A stretch of DNA of 64,000 bases from Miniphocaeibacter massiliensis (GTDB lineage Bacteria; Bacillota; Clostridia; Tissierellales; Peptoniphilaceae). Where the stretch lies: contig NZ_OCTQ01000002.1 in NCBI RefSeq assembly GCF_900232905.1, forward strand, positions 248,001 through 312,000, read 5' to 3'. The notes below the pieces were generated by a model that was not told where the DNA came from, ran no database searches, and saw nothing but the letters and a program-made list of their open reading frames with translations. The number at the start of each line of letters is the position of its first letter. Position 1 is the first letter of the stretch. Shown in pieces: positions 16,374-23,251 of the stretch. The position numbers and the translations under genes were made by a program.

Positions 16374-16604
16374 CTAGAATGGTCTTTCCAATATATCTAT
16401 CGTTTTATCTTTTCTATCTATTAATGTTATAAATGCATCTTCCAACGCATCATCTAAACTCATATATCTTTCTTTCATATTGCTTTTAGCTATTCTTTTT
16501 AAATCATCAACTCTTGCTTTTATATCCATGTAGTTGTCAGCTTCTTCTTGAGTATTAAATTCTTCTTTTCCTACATAAAATTTAGTTTTTTCTAAAATTT
16601 CCAT
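16374..16604 (-). CDS. Small phage protein, 76 aa, unknown
   Basis: The product begins MEILEKTKFYVGKEEFNTQEEADNYMDIKARVDDLKRIAK and is mainly helical after a short beta hairpin (KFYVGKEEFNTQEEA), a shape frequent in small phage-encoded proteins of unknown role. It ends 11 bp before the next gene. The start faces the small plus-strand RNA promoter upstream. Confidence 0.62.
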   Translation of the reverse strand: MEILEKTKFYVGKEEFNTQEEADNYMDIKARVDDLKRIAKSNMKERYMSLDDALEDAFITLIDRKDKTIDILERPF

Positions 16605-16699
16605 AATTTACTCCTTTTGTGATATAATCACGTTAAGTGAATATTTAATAATATTTGGTTAAGCCTTTTAGTTGTTACCGCAGCTAAAGGCTTTTTTTC
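16605..16699 (+). ncRNA. Candidate small plus-strand RNA (second)
   Basis: TGATATAAT (-10 at 16621-16628, extended form) is followed within 40 bases by an intrinsic terminator: AAGCCTTTTAG, a GC-containing loop, CTAAAGGCTT and a T-run (16661-16697). A transcript of about 60-65 nt with no useful frame is expected. It is antisense to the minus-strand operon and lies in the only gap between two small genes. The -35 is weak. The hairpin on the other strand includes the TAG of the 50-residue minus-strand gene. Confidence 0.45.
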
Positions 16700-16836
16700 T
16701 CTTCATCTTTGTATTTCTCTTCTTCCTCATTAATTTCTTTTATCTTCCATATGCATATTGTTATTGTTGAAACTAAACTTATTGCTGCAAATAACCAAAA
16801 ATGTAATGGTGCAGCTGCTAATATTTCCTTAATCAT
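16684..16836 (-). CDS. Small membrane protein, 50 aa
   Basis: ATG at 16836 with GGGAG eight bases upstream. One membrane helix (FWLFAAISLVSTITICIW, about 13-30) and an acidic/basic tail (KEINEEEEKYKDEEKKSL). It overlaps none of the upstream frame except for its stop and start bases. Small single-helix proteins are common in early phage operons; function unknown. Confidence 0.55.
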   Translation of the reverse strand: MIKEILAAAPLHFWLFAAISLVSTITICIWKIKEINEEEEKYKDEEKKSL

Positions 16837-16839
16837 TGT

Positions 16840-16965
16840 TCAGCTCCCTAATGTTAATCCTATGTTGTAGAATATATATATAATTCCTATACATGCTACT
16901 GCTCCTATTGGATATAACCACCAATTTTTTTGTACATTTCTACTATGCTTTAGTTTTCTTTGCAT
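16840..16965 (-). CDS. Small membrane protein, 41 aa
   Basis: ATG at 16965 to TGA: basic N-terminus MQRKLKHSRNVQKNWWLYP and one membrane helix IGAVACIGIIYIFYNIGLTLG. Its last bases contain the ribosome site of the following 50-residue gene, typical of a coupled pair. No homology recognised. Confidence 0.5.
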   Translation of the reverse strand: MQRKLKHSRNVQKNWWLYPIGAVACIGIIYIFYNIGLTLGS

Positions 16966-16975
16966 TGTTTTCTCC

Positions 16976-17293
16976 TTATTCAACATTATTTTCTAGCCAT
17001 TCAATCACCTTTGATGTGATAGCTTTTTTACCTCCAACATTAATCATTGGAAATCCTTTAGTTTTTAATAATGTTTGAGCTGCAAATGGTGTTATATCTA
17101 ACCAATTGCTAAGTCCAACCTCATTCAATAATGGTGGCACTTCTTTGAGTTTCAACTGTAATTCCGCTTTTTCTTTCTGCTCTTTTGCTAATTGCAATTC
17201 TGCTTCCAATTTTTCTATTTTCCATTGATATATTTCTTCTTGAGATATTCCTGGAAAAGTTGTTATGTTATTTTGTTGTTTTATGTTTTCCAT
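16976..17293 (-). CDS. Excisionase-like DNA-binding protein
   Basis: 105 residues. A coiled-coil first half (IEKLEAELQLAKEQKEKAELQLKLKE, about 27-52) and a C-terminal winged-helix-like domain (LSNWLDITPFAAQTLLKTKGFPMINVGGKKAITSKVIEWLENN) resemble the MerR-like fold of phage excisionases and early DNA-binding proteins. It is the first gene of the minus-strand early block after the switch region, except for the short genes at 17867-18687. A regulator of the early operon is an alternative. Confidence 0.65.
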   Translation of the reverse strand: MENIKQQNNITTFPGISQEEIYQWKIEKLEAELQLAKEQKEKAELQLKLKEVPPLLNEVGLSNWLDITPFAAQTLLKTKGFPMINVGGKKAITSKVIEWLENNVE

Positions 17294-17312
17294 TAGTCCC
17301 TCCTATCTTTTG

Positions 17313-17344
17313 TTATGCTATAATCATCTAAAAGGAGATGATTT
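17313..17344 (+). promoter_or_regulatory. Promoter with palindromic operator (site 2 of 2)
   Basis: TGCTATAAT forms an extended -10 (TATAAT at 17318-17323) fused to the dyad AATCATCT-N6-AGATGATT (17322-17343), base for base identical to the element at 10261-10282. The dyad spans the expected transcription start and the AAAGGAG ribosome site. Two unrelated cargo genes 7 kb apart sharing one control element implies a common regulator. Confidence 0.62.
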
Positions 17345-17349
17345 GTTTT

Positions 17350-17934
17350 ATGAGTTTTTTTACTTTTATAACTAAATTTTTACCTGTGATAATTTCTTTC
17401 ATTGCCCTCTTCTTGTCAATAATCGCTTTTAAGAGAGATTATGTTCCATTGACAATAATTGACCCGACAGTAGTTACTCTTTCTGCTGAAATTCATTCAT
17501 CTATTACTAAAACTAATTTTAGTAAAATTAAAAACAACACCGAATATATTTACATTAGCTTTCGAATAATTAATCCTAGAGCTACTAATTTGTCAATTTT
17601 TAATATCAACGTTCTTGATTCTCAAGACAACGAAATTAACTTTATTAAAAAACTTCATTTCCAAGATATGGAAATACAAGATTTATTTCTTCACACTAAT
17701 GAAAAGTTAATTCGTAAATTAAATATTCCTGAAAGTATTTACCAAATGTATGGTAATAACTCTTTTAATGTTTTAGACTTTTTGATTGAAGCTGACTCTT
17801 TAAAAGGTTCTAAAACTGTAAAAATATTTTTCAGAGATACAAGACCTACCTTTTTAAAAAAATATTCTAAAGAGGTAAAGAGTGACGTTGGTGGCTTGAA
17901 ACATCCTTATCATTTTTATGAGCTTCCCGTTTAA
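17350..17934 (+). CDS. Membrane-anchored prophage cargo protein, unknown
   Basis: 194 residues from the ATG at 17350; an earlier in-frame ATG lies against the ribosome site. One membrane helix (ITKFLPVIISFIALFLSIIAF, about 5-25), then an extracytoplasmic beta-rich domain (YIYISFRIINPRATNLSIFNINVLDSQ) of immunoglobulin-like character. I recognise no family. It runs against the early operon and carries the repeated operator, so it is probably expressed in the lysogen. A superinfection-exclusion role is conceivable for such a location and topology, not shown. Confidence 0.68.
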   Translation: MSFFTFITKFLPVIISFIALFLSIIAFKRDYVPLTIIDPTVVTLSAEIHSSITKTNFSKIKNNTEYIYISFRIINPRATNLSIFNINVLDSQDNEINFIKKLHFQDMEIQDLFLHTNEKLIRKLNIPESIYQMYGNNSFNVLDFLIEADSLKGSKTVKIFFRDTRPTFLKKYSKEVKSDVGGLKHPYHFYELPV

Positions 17935-18109
17935 TATATGGTTCACTTAATCCCTCTAATTTTTTAAATGCGTCCCAATCATAACACCCAAGTTTTTTAT
18001 AATTTACTTTTTTAATTGTACTTCTTGACCTTTTATTTATTAGAAATATACTCAAAGAAATTATTAATGCAATTATTGAAATTATTAGTGGTAGTAAACT
18101 ATTCTTCAT
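17867..18109 (-). CDS. Small membrane protein, 80 aa
   Basis: Start taken at the ATG at 18109, which overlaps the GAATAG stop of the upstream gene (coupling). One membrane helix (LLPLIISIIALIISLSIFLI, about 4-23) followed by a basic tail (NKRSRSTIKKVNYKKLGCYDWDAFKKLEGL). It overlaps the convergent membrane cargo gene by 68 bp at its 3' end, an unusually long overlap that makes the last 23 residues less certain. Confidence 0.5.
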   Translation of the reverse strand: MKNSLLPLIISIIALIISLSIFLINKRSRSTIKKVNYKKLGCYDWDAFKKLEGLSEPYIKREAHKNDKDVSSHQRHSLPL

Positions 18110-18335
18110 TATTTCTATCCTGCAATTCAATATGTTTATAAGCTAAATCACCTATATATTCGTTTAAAATATCTTCAATAATACTTGTGACTTGAGCTTT
18201 TTTAGGAAGCTCTTTTTTTAATATTTTAGCTATTTCATCAAAAATATTTTCTACATTTTTTTGTGGTACAGTTACATCCTTCTTTGTATTTCCAAACTTA
18301 TATATTCTTTCCTTTGAGTTTTCCCAAATTTCCAT
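18099..18335 (-). CDS. Small phage protein, 78 aa, unknown
   Basis: ATG at 18335 chosen for GGAGGGACTA directly upstream. The product MEIWENSKERIYKFGNTKKDV... is mostly helical with a central NVENIFDEIAKILKKELPKKAQVTSIIEDILNEYIGDL. No family recognised. It lies in the early minus-strand block behind the Cro-like gene, a usual place for establishment or anti-host genes. Confidence 0.6.
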   Translation of the reverse strand: MEIWENSKERIYKFGNTKKDVTVPQKNVENIFDEIAKILKKELPKKAQVTSIIEDILNEYIGDLAYKHIELQDRNNEE

Positions 18336-18345
18336 TAGTCCCTCC

Positions 18346-18453
18346 TTATTCAATTTCTAGAAATCTTATAATTTCTTTTCGTTTATCTTCTGGTTTCCTA
18401 TTTTTCTTTAAAATATCGCTAACATAAACTTTGGATATTTCTAGTTCAGTTAT
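18346..18453 (-). pseudogene. Remnant of a second XRE-type helix-turn-helix gene
   Basis: An open stretch without ATG, GTG or TTG start, preceded by an in-frame TGA, encodes ITELEISKVYVSDILKKNRK.. ending in FLEIE. This is the second half of a phage XRE/Cro domain (recognition helix SKVYVSDILKKNRKP, then KRKEIIRFLEIE). The first half is missing, and the Cro-like gene just upstream is complete, so this is not its extension. A non-standard start cannot be fully excluded. Confidence 0.45.
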
Positions 18454-18469
18454 TCACTAACAACTTTGT

Positions 18470-18484
18470 TTCTATTTTTTAGAA
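18470..18484. promoter_or_regulatory. Repressor operator copy outside the main cluster
   Basis: TTCTATTTTTTAGAA, identical to the three copies upstream of the Cro-like gene. It overlaps the last codons and stop of that gene (18472-18474), so the coding sequence must serve both purposes. A distant operator can allow looping or block transcription elongation; either is inference. Confidence 0.6.
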
Positions 18485-18687
18485 GTGGAGGGTAAAAAAA
18501 TATCATTTATTGAAACATCTAAAGCTTTTGCAATTTTTTCTATATTTTCGTATTTGGCTTTTTTTAATTTATTGGTATCATTTTCATAAAGAGTTATTGT
18601 TCTTGTAGTTAAACCTGTTAATTCTGCTAATTGTTCTTGAGTTATGTCTTTTTCACGTCTTAATTGTCGAACAGTTTTTTTACACAT
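18472..18687 (-). CDS. Cro-like XRE transcriptional regulator
   Basis: 71 residues, a single helix-turn-helix domain (LRREKDITQEQLAELTGLTTRTITLYENDTN, about 9-39) with the short C-terminal helix SINDIFLPS. Size, position and divergence from the CI-like gene mark it as the lytic-side regulator. A strong promoter lies upstream: TTGACT (18739-18744), 17 bases, TATAAT (18716-18721), with one operator exactly in the spacer, so CI binding there would block it. Confidence 0.85.
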   Translation of the reverse strand: MCKKTVRQLRREKDITQEQLAELTGLTTRTITLYENDTNKLKKAKYENIEKIAKALDVSINDIFLPSTSKK

Positions 18688-18724
18688 TTAGTATCACCTC
18701 TCTTCTGTAATTATTATTATACAC

Positions 18725-18802
18725 TTCTATTTTTTAGAAGTCAACATTGTTTTTCTATTTTTTAGAATTATTTTACTAGAAATCTATTTCTATTTTTTAG
18801 AA
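18725..18802. promoter_or_regulatory. Prophage switch operators (three copies) and divergent promoters
   Basis: TTCTATTTTTTAGAA occurs at 18725-18739, 18753-18767 and 18788-18802. The first lies in the 17-base spacer of the leftward promoter (TTGACT/TATAAT), and the third covers the -35/spacer of the rightward promoter whose -10 is TATAAT at 18810-18815. The half sites TTCTA/TAGAA are separated by five T. This matches the three-operator layout of lambda-type switches. The repeats, positions and promoters are direct observations; the binding protein is inferred. Confidence 0.82.
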
Positions 18803-18842
18803 TTTATGTTATAATTTAGTAAATAAATAAGGAGTAATTAAT

Positions 18843-19502
18843 ATGTCAAATAAAATATTTCCTAAAAATCTTAAATATTTAAGAGAAAAAAATGGATTTG
18901 AACAATTAGAATTAGCTAAAATGGTCGGTAAAAAAAGTGCCTCTGCTATAAGTGAATGGGAGAAAGGTATTCGTATGCCTAGATTTGGAACTCTGTCAGA
19001 TTTCGCTAAAATATTTAATATAGATATTGATGACTTAGTTTCTAAAGATTTGACTAAACCTGAAGTAGAAATACTAGGAAAACTTTCAACTATGAATCCC
19101 TATAAGTACATAGATGATCCTGTATCCGCAGGTAGTCCCGAGAGGATAGAAGGACAAGGTTACACTCAAATCTATATACCAGACAATTTAATGGGTAAAT
19201 ATGCAAATAGTCCTAATGTAACTATTATGAGAGTAAATGGCGATTCAATGAATAAAATAATACCAAACAAAAGTGTAATAGGTATTTTGACTAATATCTC
19301 AGCATGTGATTTAACAAATGGGGATATAGTTGTGTTTAATGACAATTATAACTATTCTGTTAAAAGATTTTATAAAAGTGATAACAGAATTATTTTCAGA
19401 CCAGAGTCTACTGATGAAGTTTTTACAGATATAGTTTTTGATACAGAGTATGAAAATGTTGAAATAATTGGAAAGGTTATTATGTATAGTGTATTATTAT
19501 AA
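18843..19502 (+). CDS. CI/LexA-type prophage repressor (XRE + S24 peptidase)
   Basis: 219 residues. The N-terminal helix-turn-helix (LREKNGFEQLELAKMVGKKSASAISEWEKG, about 12-41) is followed by the self-cleavage region DPVSAGSPERIEG (Ala-Gly near 95-96). The S24 catalytic Ser is in MRVNGDSMN (about 137) and the Lys in YSVKRFYK (about 176). RecA filaments trigger cleavage, so DNA damage should induce the prophage. AAGGAG precedes the ATG. It faces the Cro-like gene across three operators. Confidence 0.94.
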   Translation: MSNKIFPKNLKYLREKNGFEQLELAKMVGKKSASAISEWEKGIRMPRFGTLSDFAKIFNIDIDDLVSKDLTKPEVEILGKLSTMNPYKYIDDPVSAGSPERIEGQGYTQIYIPDNLMGKYANSPNVTIMRVNGDSMNKIIPNKSVIGILTNISACDLTNGDIVVFNDNYNYSVKRFYKSDNRIIFRPESTDEVFTDIVFDTEYENVEIIGKVIMYSVLL

Positions 19503-19543
19503 TAAGTGTATTTTACACTAAATATATTTTAGGAGGAATGTGT

Positions 19544-19774
19544 ATGGGATTGTTTGATAAGAACACCGACAGCAAAAAGTTAGATGAATTTGCTAAAAAA
19601 CATCAACTTAAAGGGTTGTTAGATGATGAAGATTTAGTTCTTTTAAATAGATTGACTTATACTTCTGTTGCAAATGAAGGAATTAAGGTTGATCAAAATT
19701 ATTTAATAATATGCCAATTAGCTAAGTTGAATAAAAATATTGAAAAAATGAATAAACTATTGGAGGATAAATAA
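19544..19774 (+). CDS. Small phage protein, 76 aa, downstream of repressor
   Basis: Second ATG taken because AGGAGG is seven bases upstream; the first ATG touches the ribosome site. The product MGLFDKNTDSKKLDEFAKKHQLKG... is helical, ending LNKNIEKMNKLLEDK. Unknown family. It is probably co-transcribed with the repressor in the lysogen. An inverted repeat AGTGTA-TTT-TACACT (19505-19519) separates them and could be an extra operator or an RNA hairpin. Confidence 0.6.
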   Translation: MGLFDKNTDSKKLDEFAKKHQLKGLLDDEDLVLLNRLTYTSVANEGIKVDQNYLIICQLAKLNKNIEKMNKLLEDK

Positions 19775-20490
19775 TGTTACCTATAATTGGAGTTATATCT
19801 TTTGCTGCAACCATAATCTTTGCTATCCTTATAAAAAAAAGCAAAGGAAAAAAAGAAGATAATAAAAGTTTTAAAATTGGATTAGTAATTTCTGCAATTG
19901 TATTTATAGTTTGCTTGATTAATACACCTGATAAAAAAGATAATAAAGATAAATCTAACAAGCCTACTTCTAAAACTGAAGAAAAAAGTACAGAAAAAGA
20001 AACTAAAGAATCAATTGCAAGTAAAGAAACTGAGGCACCATTTTCCAATAAACAAGATACTCTTGATAAAATTGGAATAAAAATTTTCGGCGATGATTAT
20101 AAAAATGCAAAAATGAACTGGGATTATACCACTATTAAATATAAAGAAGATGGAAGTATTGACGAGGAAAATTCAACAATTGATTACCTAGCCGTTGATG
20201 TCAAACTATCTGACAATTTAACTGAAAATATGACCATTAAAGGATTCCTTATGAAAGTTTCTGACTATTTAAAAACCACTATAGATGTAAATTATAATAG
20301 AGTTTTCATAGGAGCAAAAGCTGAATTTAAAGATCAGTATGGTAATTTAAAAGAACAATATGCTGTTAAAATAATATTAAACAAAGAAGAAGTTAATAAA
20401 ATTAATTTTGAAAACTTCGATTATAAAAATTTGCCAGACATCGCTGAATCATTTGATGTTCATAATGGAATTAAATATAATTTAGACTAA
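19774..20490 (+). CDS. Membrane protein of the lysogen-expressed block
   Basis: 238 residues. Two N-terminal membrane helices (about 2-19 and 34-50), a Lys/Glu/Ser/Thr-rich linker (about 52-90) and an extracytoplasmic domain (DTLDKIGIKIFGDDYKNAKMNWDY..., to the end) with alternating beta strands. No family recognised. It overlaps the preceding stop by one base and would be transcribed from the repressor promoter, so it is a candidate for a lysogen surface trait such as exclusion, but no motif shows this. Confidence 0.65.
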   Translation: MLPIIGVISFAATIIFAILIKKSKGKKEDNKSFKIGLVISAIVFIVCLINTPDKKDNKDKSNKPTSKTEEKSTEKETKESIASKETEAPFSNKQDTLDKIGIKIFGDDYKNAKMNWDYTTIKYKEDGSIDEENSTIDYLAVDVKLSDNLTENMTIKGFLMKVSDYLKTTIDVNYNRVFIGAKAEFKDQYGNLKEQYAVKIILNKEEVNKINFENFDYKNLPDIAESFDVHNGIKYNLD

Positions 20491-20532
20491 TAAAATAAAA
20501 AAAAGCCCCCATGCTGTAACATGAAGGACTCA

Positions 20533-20582
20533 AGGATATATGAATATACCCCATAACTTAATGTAATTATATCATATATCCT
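20533..20582. repeat. Inverted repeat upstream of integrase
   Basis: A perfect 11-bp inverted repeat, AGGATATATGA (20533-20543) and TCATATATCCT (20572-20582), spans 28 bases just before the integrase ribosome site. No T-run follows, so it is not a standard terminator. It could hold back integrase translation from read-through transcripts or bind a recombination directionality factor. Confidence 0.6.
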
Positions 20583-20609
20583 CTATTTATATAAAGGAGG
20601 TAATTAATC

Positions 20610-21788
20610 ATGTCTAGAAACAGAATCAAAAGTAATGGTGAGGGTTCAATAAGATGCGAAATAAGAAATGATAAAAAATATTTCATAGCTAGAGTTACCG
20701 TTGGATATGATAATAACGGAAAACAAATAAGAAAAACATTTGGAAGTTTTAAGAAAAAAGATGTAGTTGATAAAATGACAGCTTTACAGCATCAAGTTAA
20801 TCAAAATTTATATATAGAAGATAATCAAGCAAAGTTGAAAGATTGGTACTTTAATTGGCTTTTTGAGTATAAACAAAATAAATTAAAGCCAAATTCTTTT
20901 AAAAAATACGAAGGTTACTATAGAAATTACATAGCAGACAGTACTATTGGCAATAAAAAACTTGCTGAATTGAGAACTATAGACTTTCAAAAATATTTTA
21001 ATATTCTTCTAGAAGATAATTCTATCGGTCTAGTTACTAACATCAAACAAACAATATCTACATCTTTAAACGATGCAGTAGCTATGGGAGTAATAAATAA
21101 TAATTATTGTAGATATGCAAAACTTCCTTCAGCAATTAAAAGAGATAAGTTCACAGTATTTACGAAAGAAGAACAAACGAAATTCATTAAAGAATTGGCT
21201 AGAGAAGAGTACGAATTGCCTCTATCTTTTGCTTTAGCTACTGGCTTAAGGCTTGGAGAACTTTTAGCGTTAACTTGGGATGATATAAATTTATTCAATA
21301 GTACAGTAACTGTTAACAAAAATCTATCTAAAGCATATGTAATCAATAAAGATGGTACAAGAACACTTAAAACTATGATTTTAGAGCCTAAAACTCAATC
21401 AAGCTATAGAACAATACCATTTCCTAGTTTATTTAATTCTAAGCTCAAAAAATGGCAAACCAAACAAAAAGAATACCGATTATATTTAGGAGAAGTATAT
21501 CAAAATAAAAACATAGTTTTCCCTAATAATATAGGCAACTACATGGATAATAAAAAACTTCCACGAGCTTTTAAAAAAGTTTTAGAAAAAGCAAATATAA
21601 GAGATATGAATTTCCACAGTTTACGTCACTCTTATGCTACTAGACTTTTTGAAGCTAATGTACCTATGAAAACAGTTCAAAGTTTATTAGGTCATAAAGA
21701 CATACAGACAACAATGAATATTTATACTCATGTTATGAATGAAGATAAGACGGATGCAGTAGAAAGCATAGCACATTTATTTGGTTAA
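20610..21788 (+). CDS. int: Phage tyrosine integrase
   Basis: 392 residues. An N-terminal arm-binding domain (GEGSIRCEIRNDKKYFIARVTVGYDNNGKQIRKTFGSF, three-stranded) is followed by a core-binding domain and the catalytic domain with Arg in ATGLRLGELLAL (about 214), His-x2-Arg in FHSLRHSYATR (about 337), His in LLGHKDIQTT and Tyr in NIYTHVM (about 371). It catalyses strand exchange between attP and attB. AAAGGAGG precedes the ATG. It lies beside the tmRNA-like attachment sequence, as expected for this family. Confidence 0.96.
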   Translation: MSRNRIKSNGEGSIRCEIRNDKKYFIARVTVGYDNNGKQIRKTFGSFKKKDVVDKMTALQHQVNQNLYIEDNQAKLKDWYFNWLFEYKQNKLKPNSFKKYEGYYRNYIADSTIGNKKLAELRTIDFQKYFNILLEDNSIGLVTNIKQTISTSLNDAVAMGVINNNYCRYAKLPSAIKRDKFTVFTKEEQTKFIKELAREEYELPLSFALATGLRLGELLALTWDDINLFNSTVTVNKNLSKAYVINKDGTRTLKTMILEPKTQSSYRTIPFPSLFNSKLKKWQTKQKEYRLYLGEVYQNKNIVFPNNIGNYMDNKKLPRAFKKVLEKANIRDMNFHSLRHSYATRLFEANVPMKTVQSLLGHKDIQTTMNIYTHVMNEDKTDAVESIAHLFG

Positions 21789-21789
21789 A

Positions 21790-21808
21790 ATGTCCTACGA
21801 ATGTCCTA
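21790..21808. repeat. Direct repeats, probable integrase arm sites
   Basis: ATGTCCTA occurs at 21790-21797 and again at 21801-21808, an 11-base (one helical turn) period, directly after the integrase stop and before the attachment core. Arm-type sites of tyrosine integrases commonly have this arrangement. The repeat is seen; binding is inferred. Confidence 0.5.
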
Positions 21809-21920
21809 TAATTATTAAAAAATGTTAGAAAAAGTTAGTATTTAATAAAATCCGAGAGTAAATAAACGTTGATATTGCAATATTTAAAAAAATAATAGAA
21901 TATCTTAATTGTATCCTTTA

Positions 21921-21940
21921 AATTCCCACCATCTCCACCA
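21921..21940 (+). other. Prophage attachment site: tmRNA 3'-end-like sequence
   Basis: The 3' stub CCCACCATCTCCACCA matches the T-arm-to-CCA end of Firmicutes tmRNA (ssrA) as I know it. The bases before it do not form the rest of a tmRNA, so this is the displaced 3' fragment left at one prophage end. The intact ssrA should then lie beyond the left edge, on the plus strand, at the other end of the prophage. Confidence 0.65.
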
Positions 21941-22279
21941 ATTAAAAGTATTCATTTGAAATATTATTGATTATAGGCTGTTTATTCAAATAAATATACT
22001 ACCATTTGAAAGATATAGCATTTAAAATGTATATCTTTATTTTATTGTCCAAATCTACATATTGATAGTTAATGTATATCAATATATATTTATTAACTTA
22101 GTCATTAAAATTATTTATACTGTCTTTTAACTTATCCTATTCTTACTTACTATAATTCTAATGTTTTGCCTTATATTTATTAAAAATCATGATATACTAT
22201 TCTTGTGAGATATTATTTATTAATTATTCATATATCAATATCTCAATAATTTAATATTACTTTTTTGGAGGTGAATAAT
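21941..22279. other. Non-coding chromosomal gap before the nqr operon
   Basis: 339 bp, very AT-rich. TGATATACT (-10-like TATACT at 22193-22198) lies about 80 bases before the operon and may be its promoter, though no good -35 is seen at 17 bases. GGAGGTG at 22267-22273 is the ribosome site. No frame of note and no convincing structured RNA. Confidence 0.5.
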
Positions 22280-23251
22280 ATGAAAAGTTTTTACGAAAAA
22301 TATTTCACTAAACAAAAGATGATGCGTACTGTTTTAATACCACTTGTAATTATAAGTATTTTTGCTATTTACAATTTTGGTTGGCGAGTTTTAGCATTAC
22401 TTTTAGTGAATCTTTTAGTTTCTATTACTGTAGAATACTTGTGTGAAACCAAAATTTACAAAAGGAAAAAAATTTCTGAAGCAGTTATTATTACAAGCAT
22501 TTTATATACTATGACTTTACCAGTCTCATTACCATTTTGGATGTCTGGTGTAGGCATTGCTTTCGGAGTATTCTTTGGCAAAATGGTATTTGGAGGTTTC
22601 GGTAAAAATATATTTAATCCTGCTTTAGTTGGAAGAGTTTTTGTTTATATAAATTTCCCTAACCCACTTACTATTGCATGGAATGAAGCTGCTAGTGGTT
22701 TTCCAGGAGGATTTGGAGTATTTACTTTACCTAATATAGATGCATTATCTACTGCAACTCCTATGTTAGCATTTAGAAACGAAGGAATCTTTTCAGATAT
22801 TATCAATTTATTTATTGGAAACATACCAGGAGCAATTGGTGAAACGTCTAAAATTTTAATAATTTTAGCAGGGATTTATTTAATTTATAAAAAAGTGGCT
22901 TCTTGGCAAATTATGGCTGGCTCTATTTTAGGTTTTGCAGCATTATCTACTGTATTTTACTTAATTGGAATTGAGTCTGTTCCTAATCCTCTTTATGGAA
23001 TACTATTTGGAGGCTTCTTATTTGGTACTGTATTTATGGCAACAGATCCCATTTCAGCTGCTAAAACGGTTCCAGGAAAATGGATTTATGGAATTATCAT
23101 TGGTGTAGTTACTGTAATTATTAGAGGATTTGCACTATTCTCTGGTGGTATGATGTTTGCTATTTTAATAGGAAACACTTTTGCACCTATTATAGACTAT
23201 GCTGTAAAAAAAATTAAAGCTAGAAAGAAAGCTAAAGGGGCGGTGGCGTAA
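22280..23251 (+). CDS. Na+-NQR subunit B / RnfD-type membrane flavoprotein
   Basis: 323 residues with about nine membrane helices. The covalent-flavin Thr region is DALSTATPMLAFR (about 158-170), equal to the SGAT motif of NqrB and RnfD. Other conserved segments are GKNIFNPALVGRVF and FMATDPISAAKTVPGKW. At this length it fits RnfD better than NqrB (about 410), but the operon ends with nqrF rather than rnfB/rnfC. It carries electrons from NqrF/NqrC through the membrane. First gene of a tight five-gene operon. Confidence 0.88.
   Translation: MKSFYEKYFTKQKMMRTVLIPLVIISIFAIYNFGWRVLALLLVNLLVSITVEYLCETKIYKRKKISEAVIITSILYTMTLPVSLPFWMSGVGIAFGVFFGKMVFGGFGKNIFNPALVGRVFVYINFPNPLTIAWNEAASGFPGGFGVFTLPNIDALSTATPMLAFRNEGIFSDIINLFIGNIPGAIGETSKILIILAGIYLIYKKVASWQIMAGSILGFAALSTVFYLIGIESVPNPLYGILFGGFLFGTVFMATDPISAAKTVPGKWIYGIIIGVVTVIIRGFALFSGGMMFAILIGNTFAPIIDYAVKKIKARKKAKGAVA

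Noticed and set aside
18470-18802. CRISPR-like array from the four TTCTATTTTTTAGAA repeats
   Set aside because: The repeats are only 15 bp, the spacing is irregular (28, 35 and about 240 bases), and they coincide with divergent promoters of a phage switch.
21900-21940. An intact tmRNA gene at the right prophage end
   Set aside because: Only the last ~16-20 bases match; the T-arm's 5' half and the rest of the gene are missing upstream.
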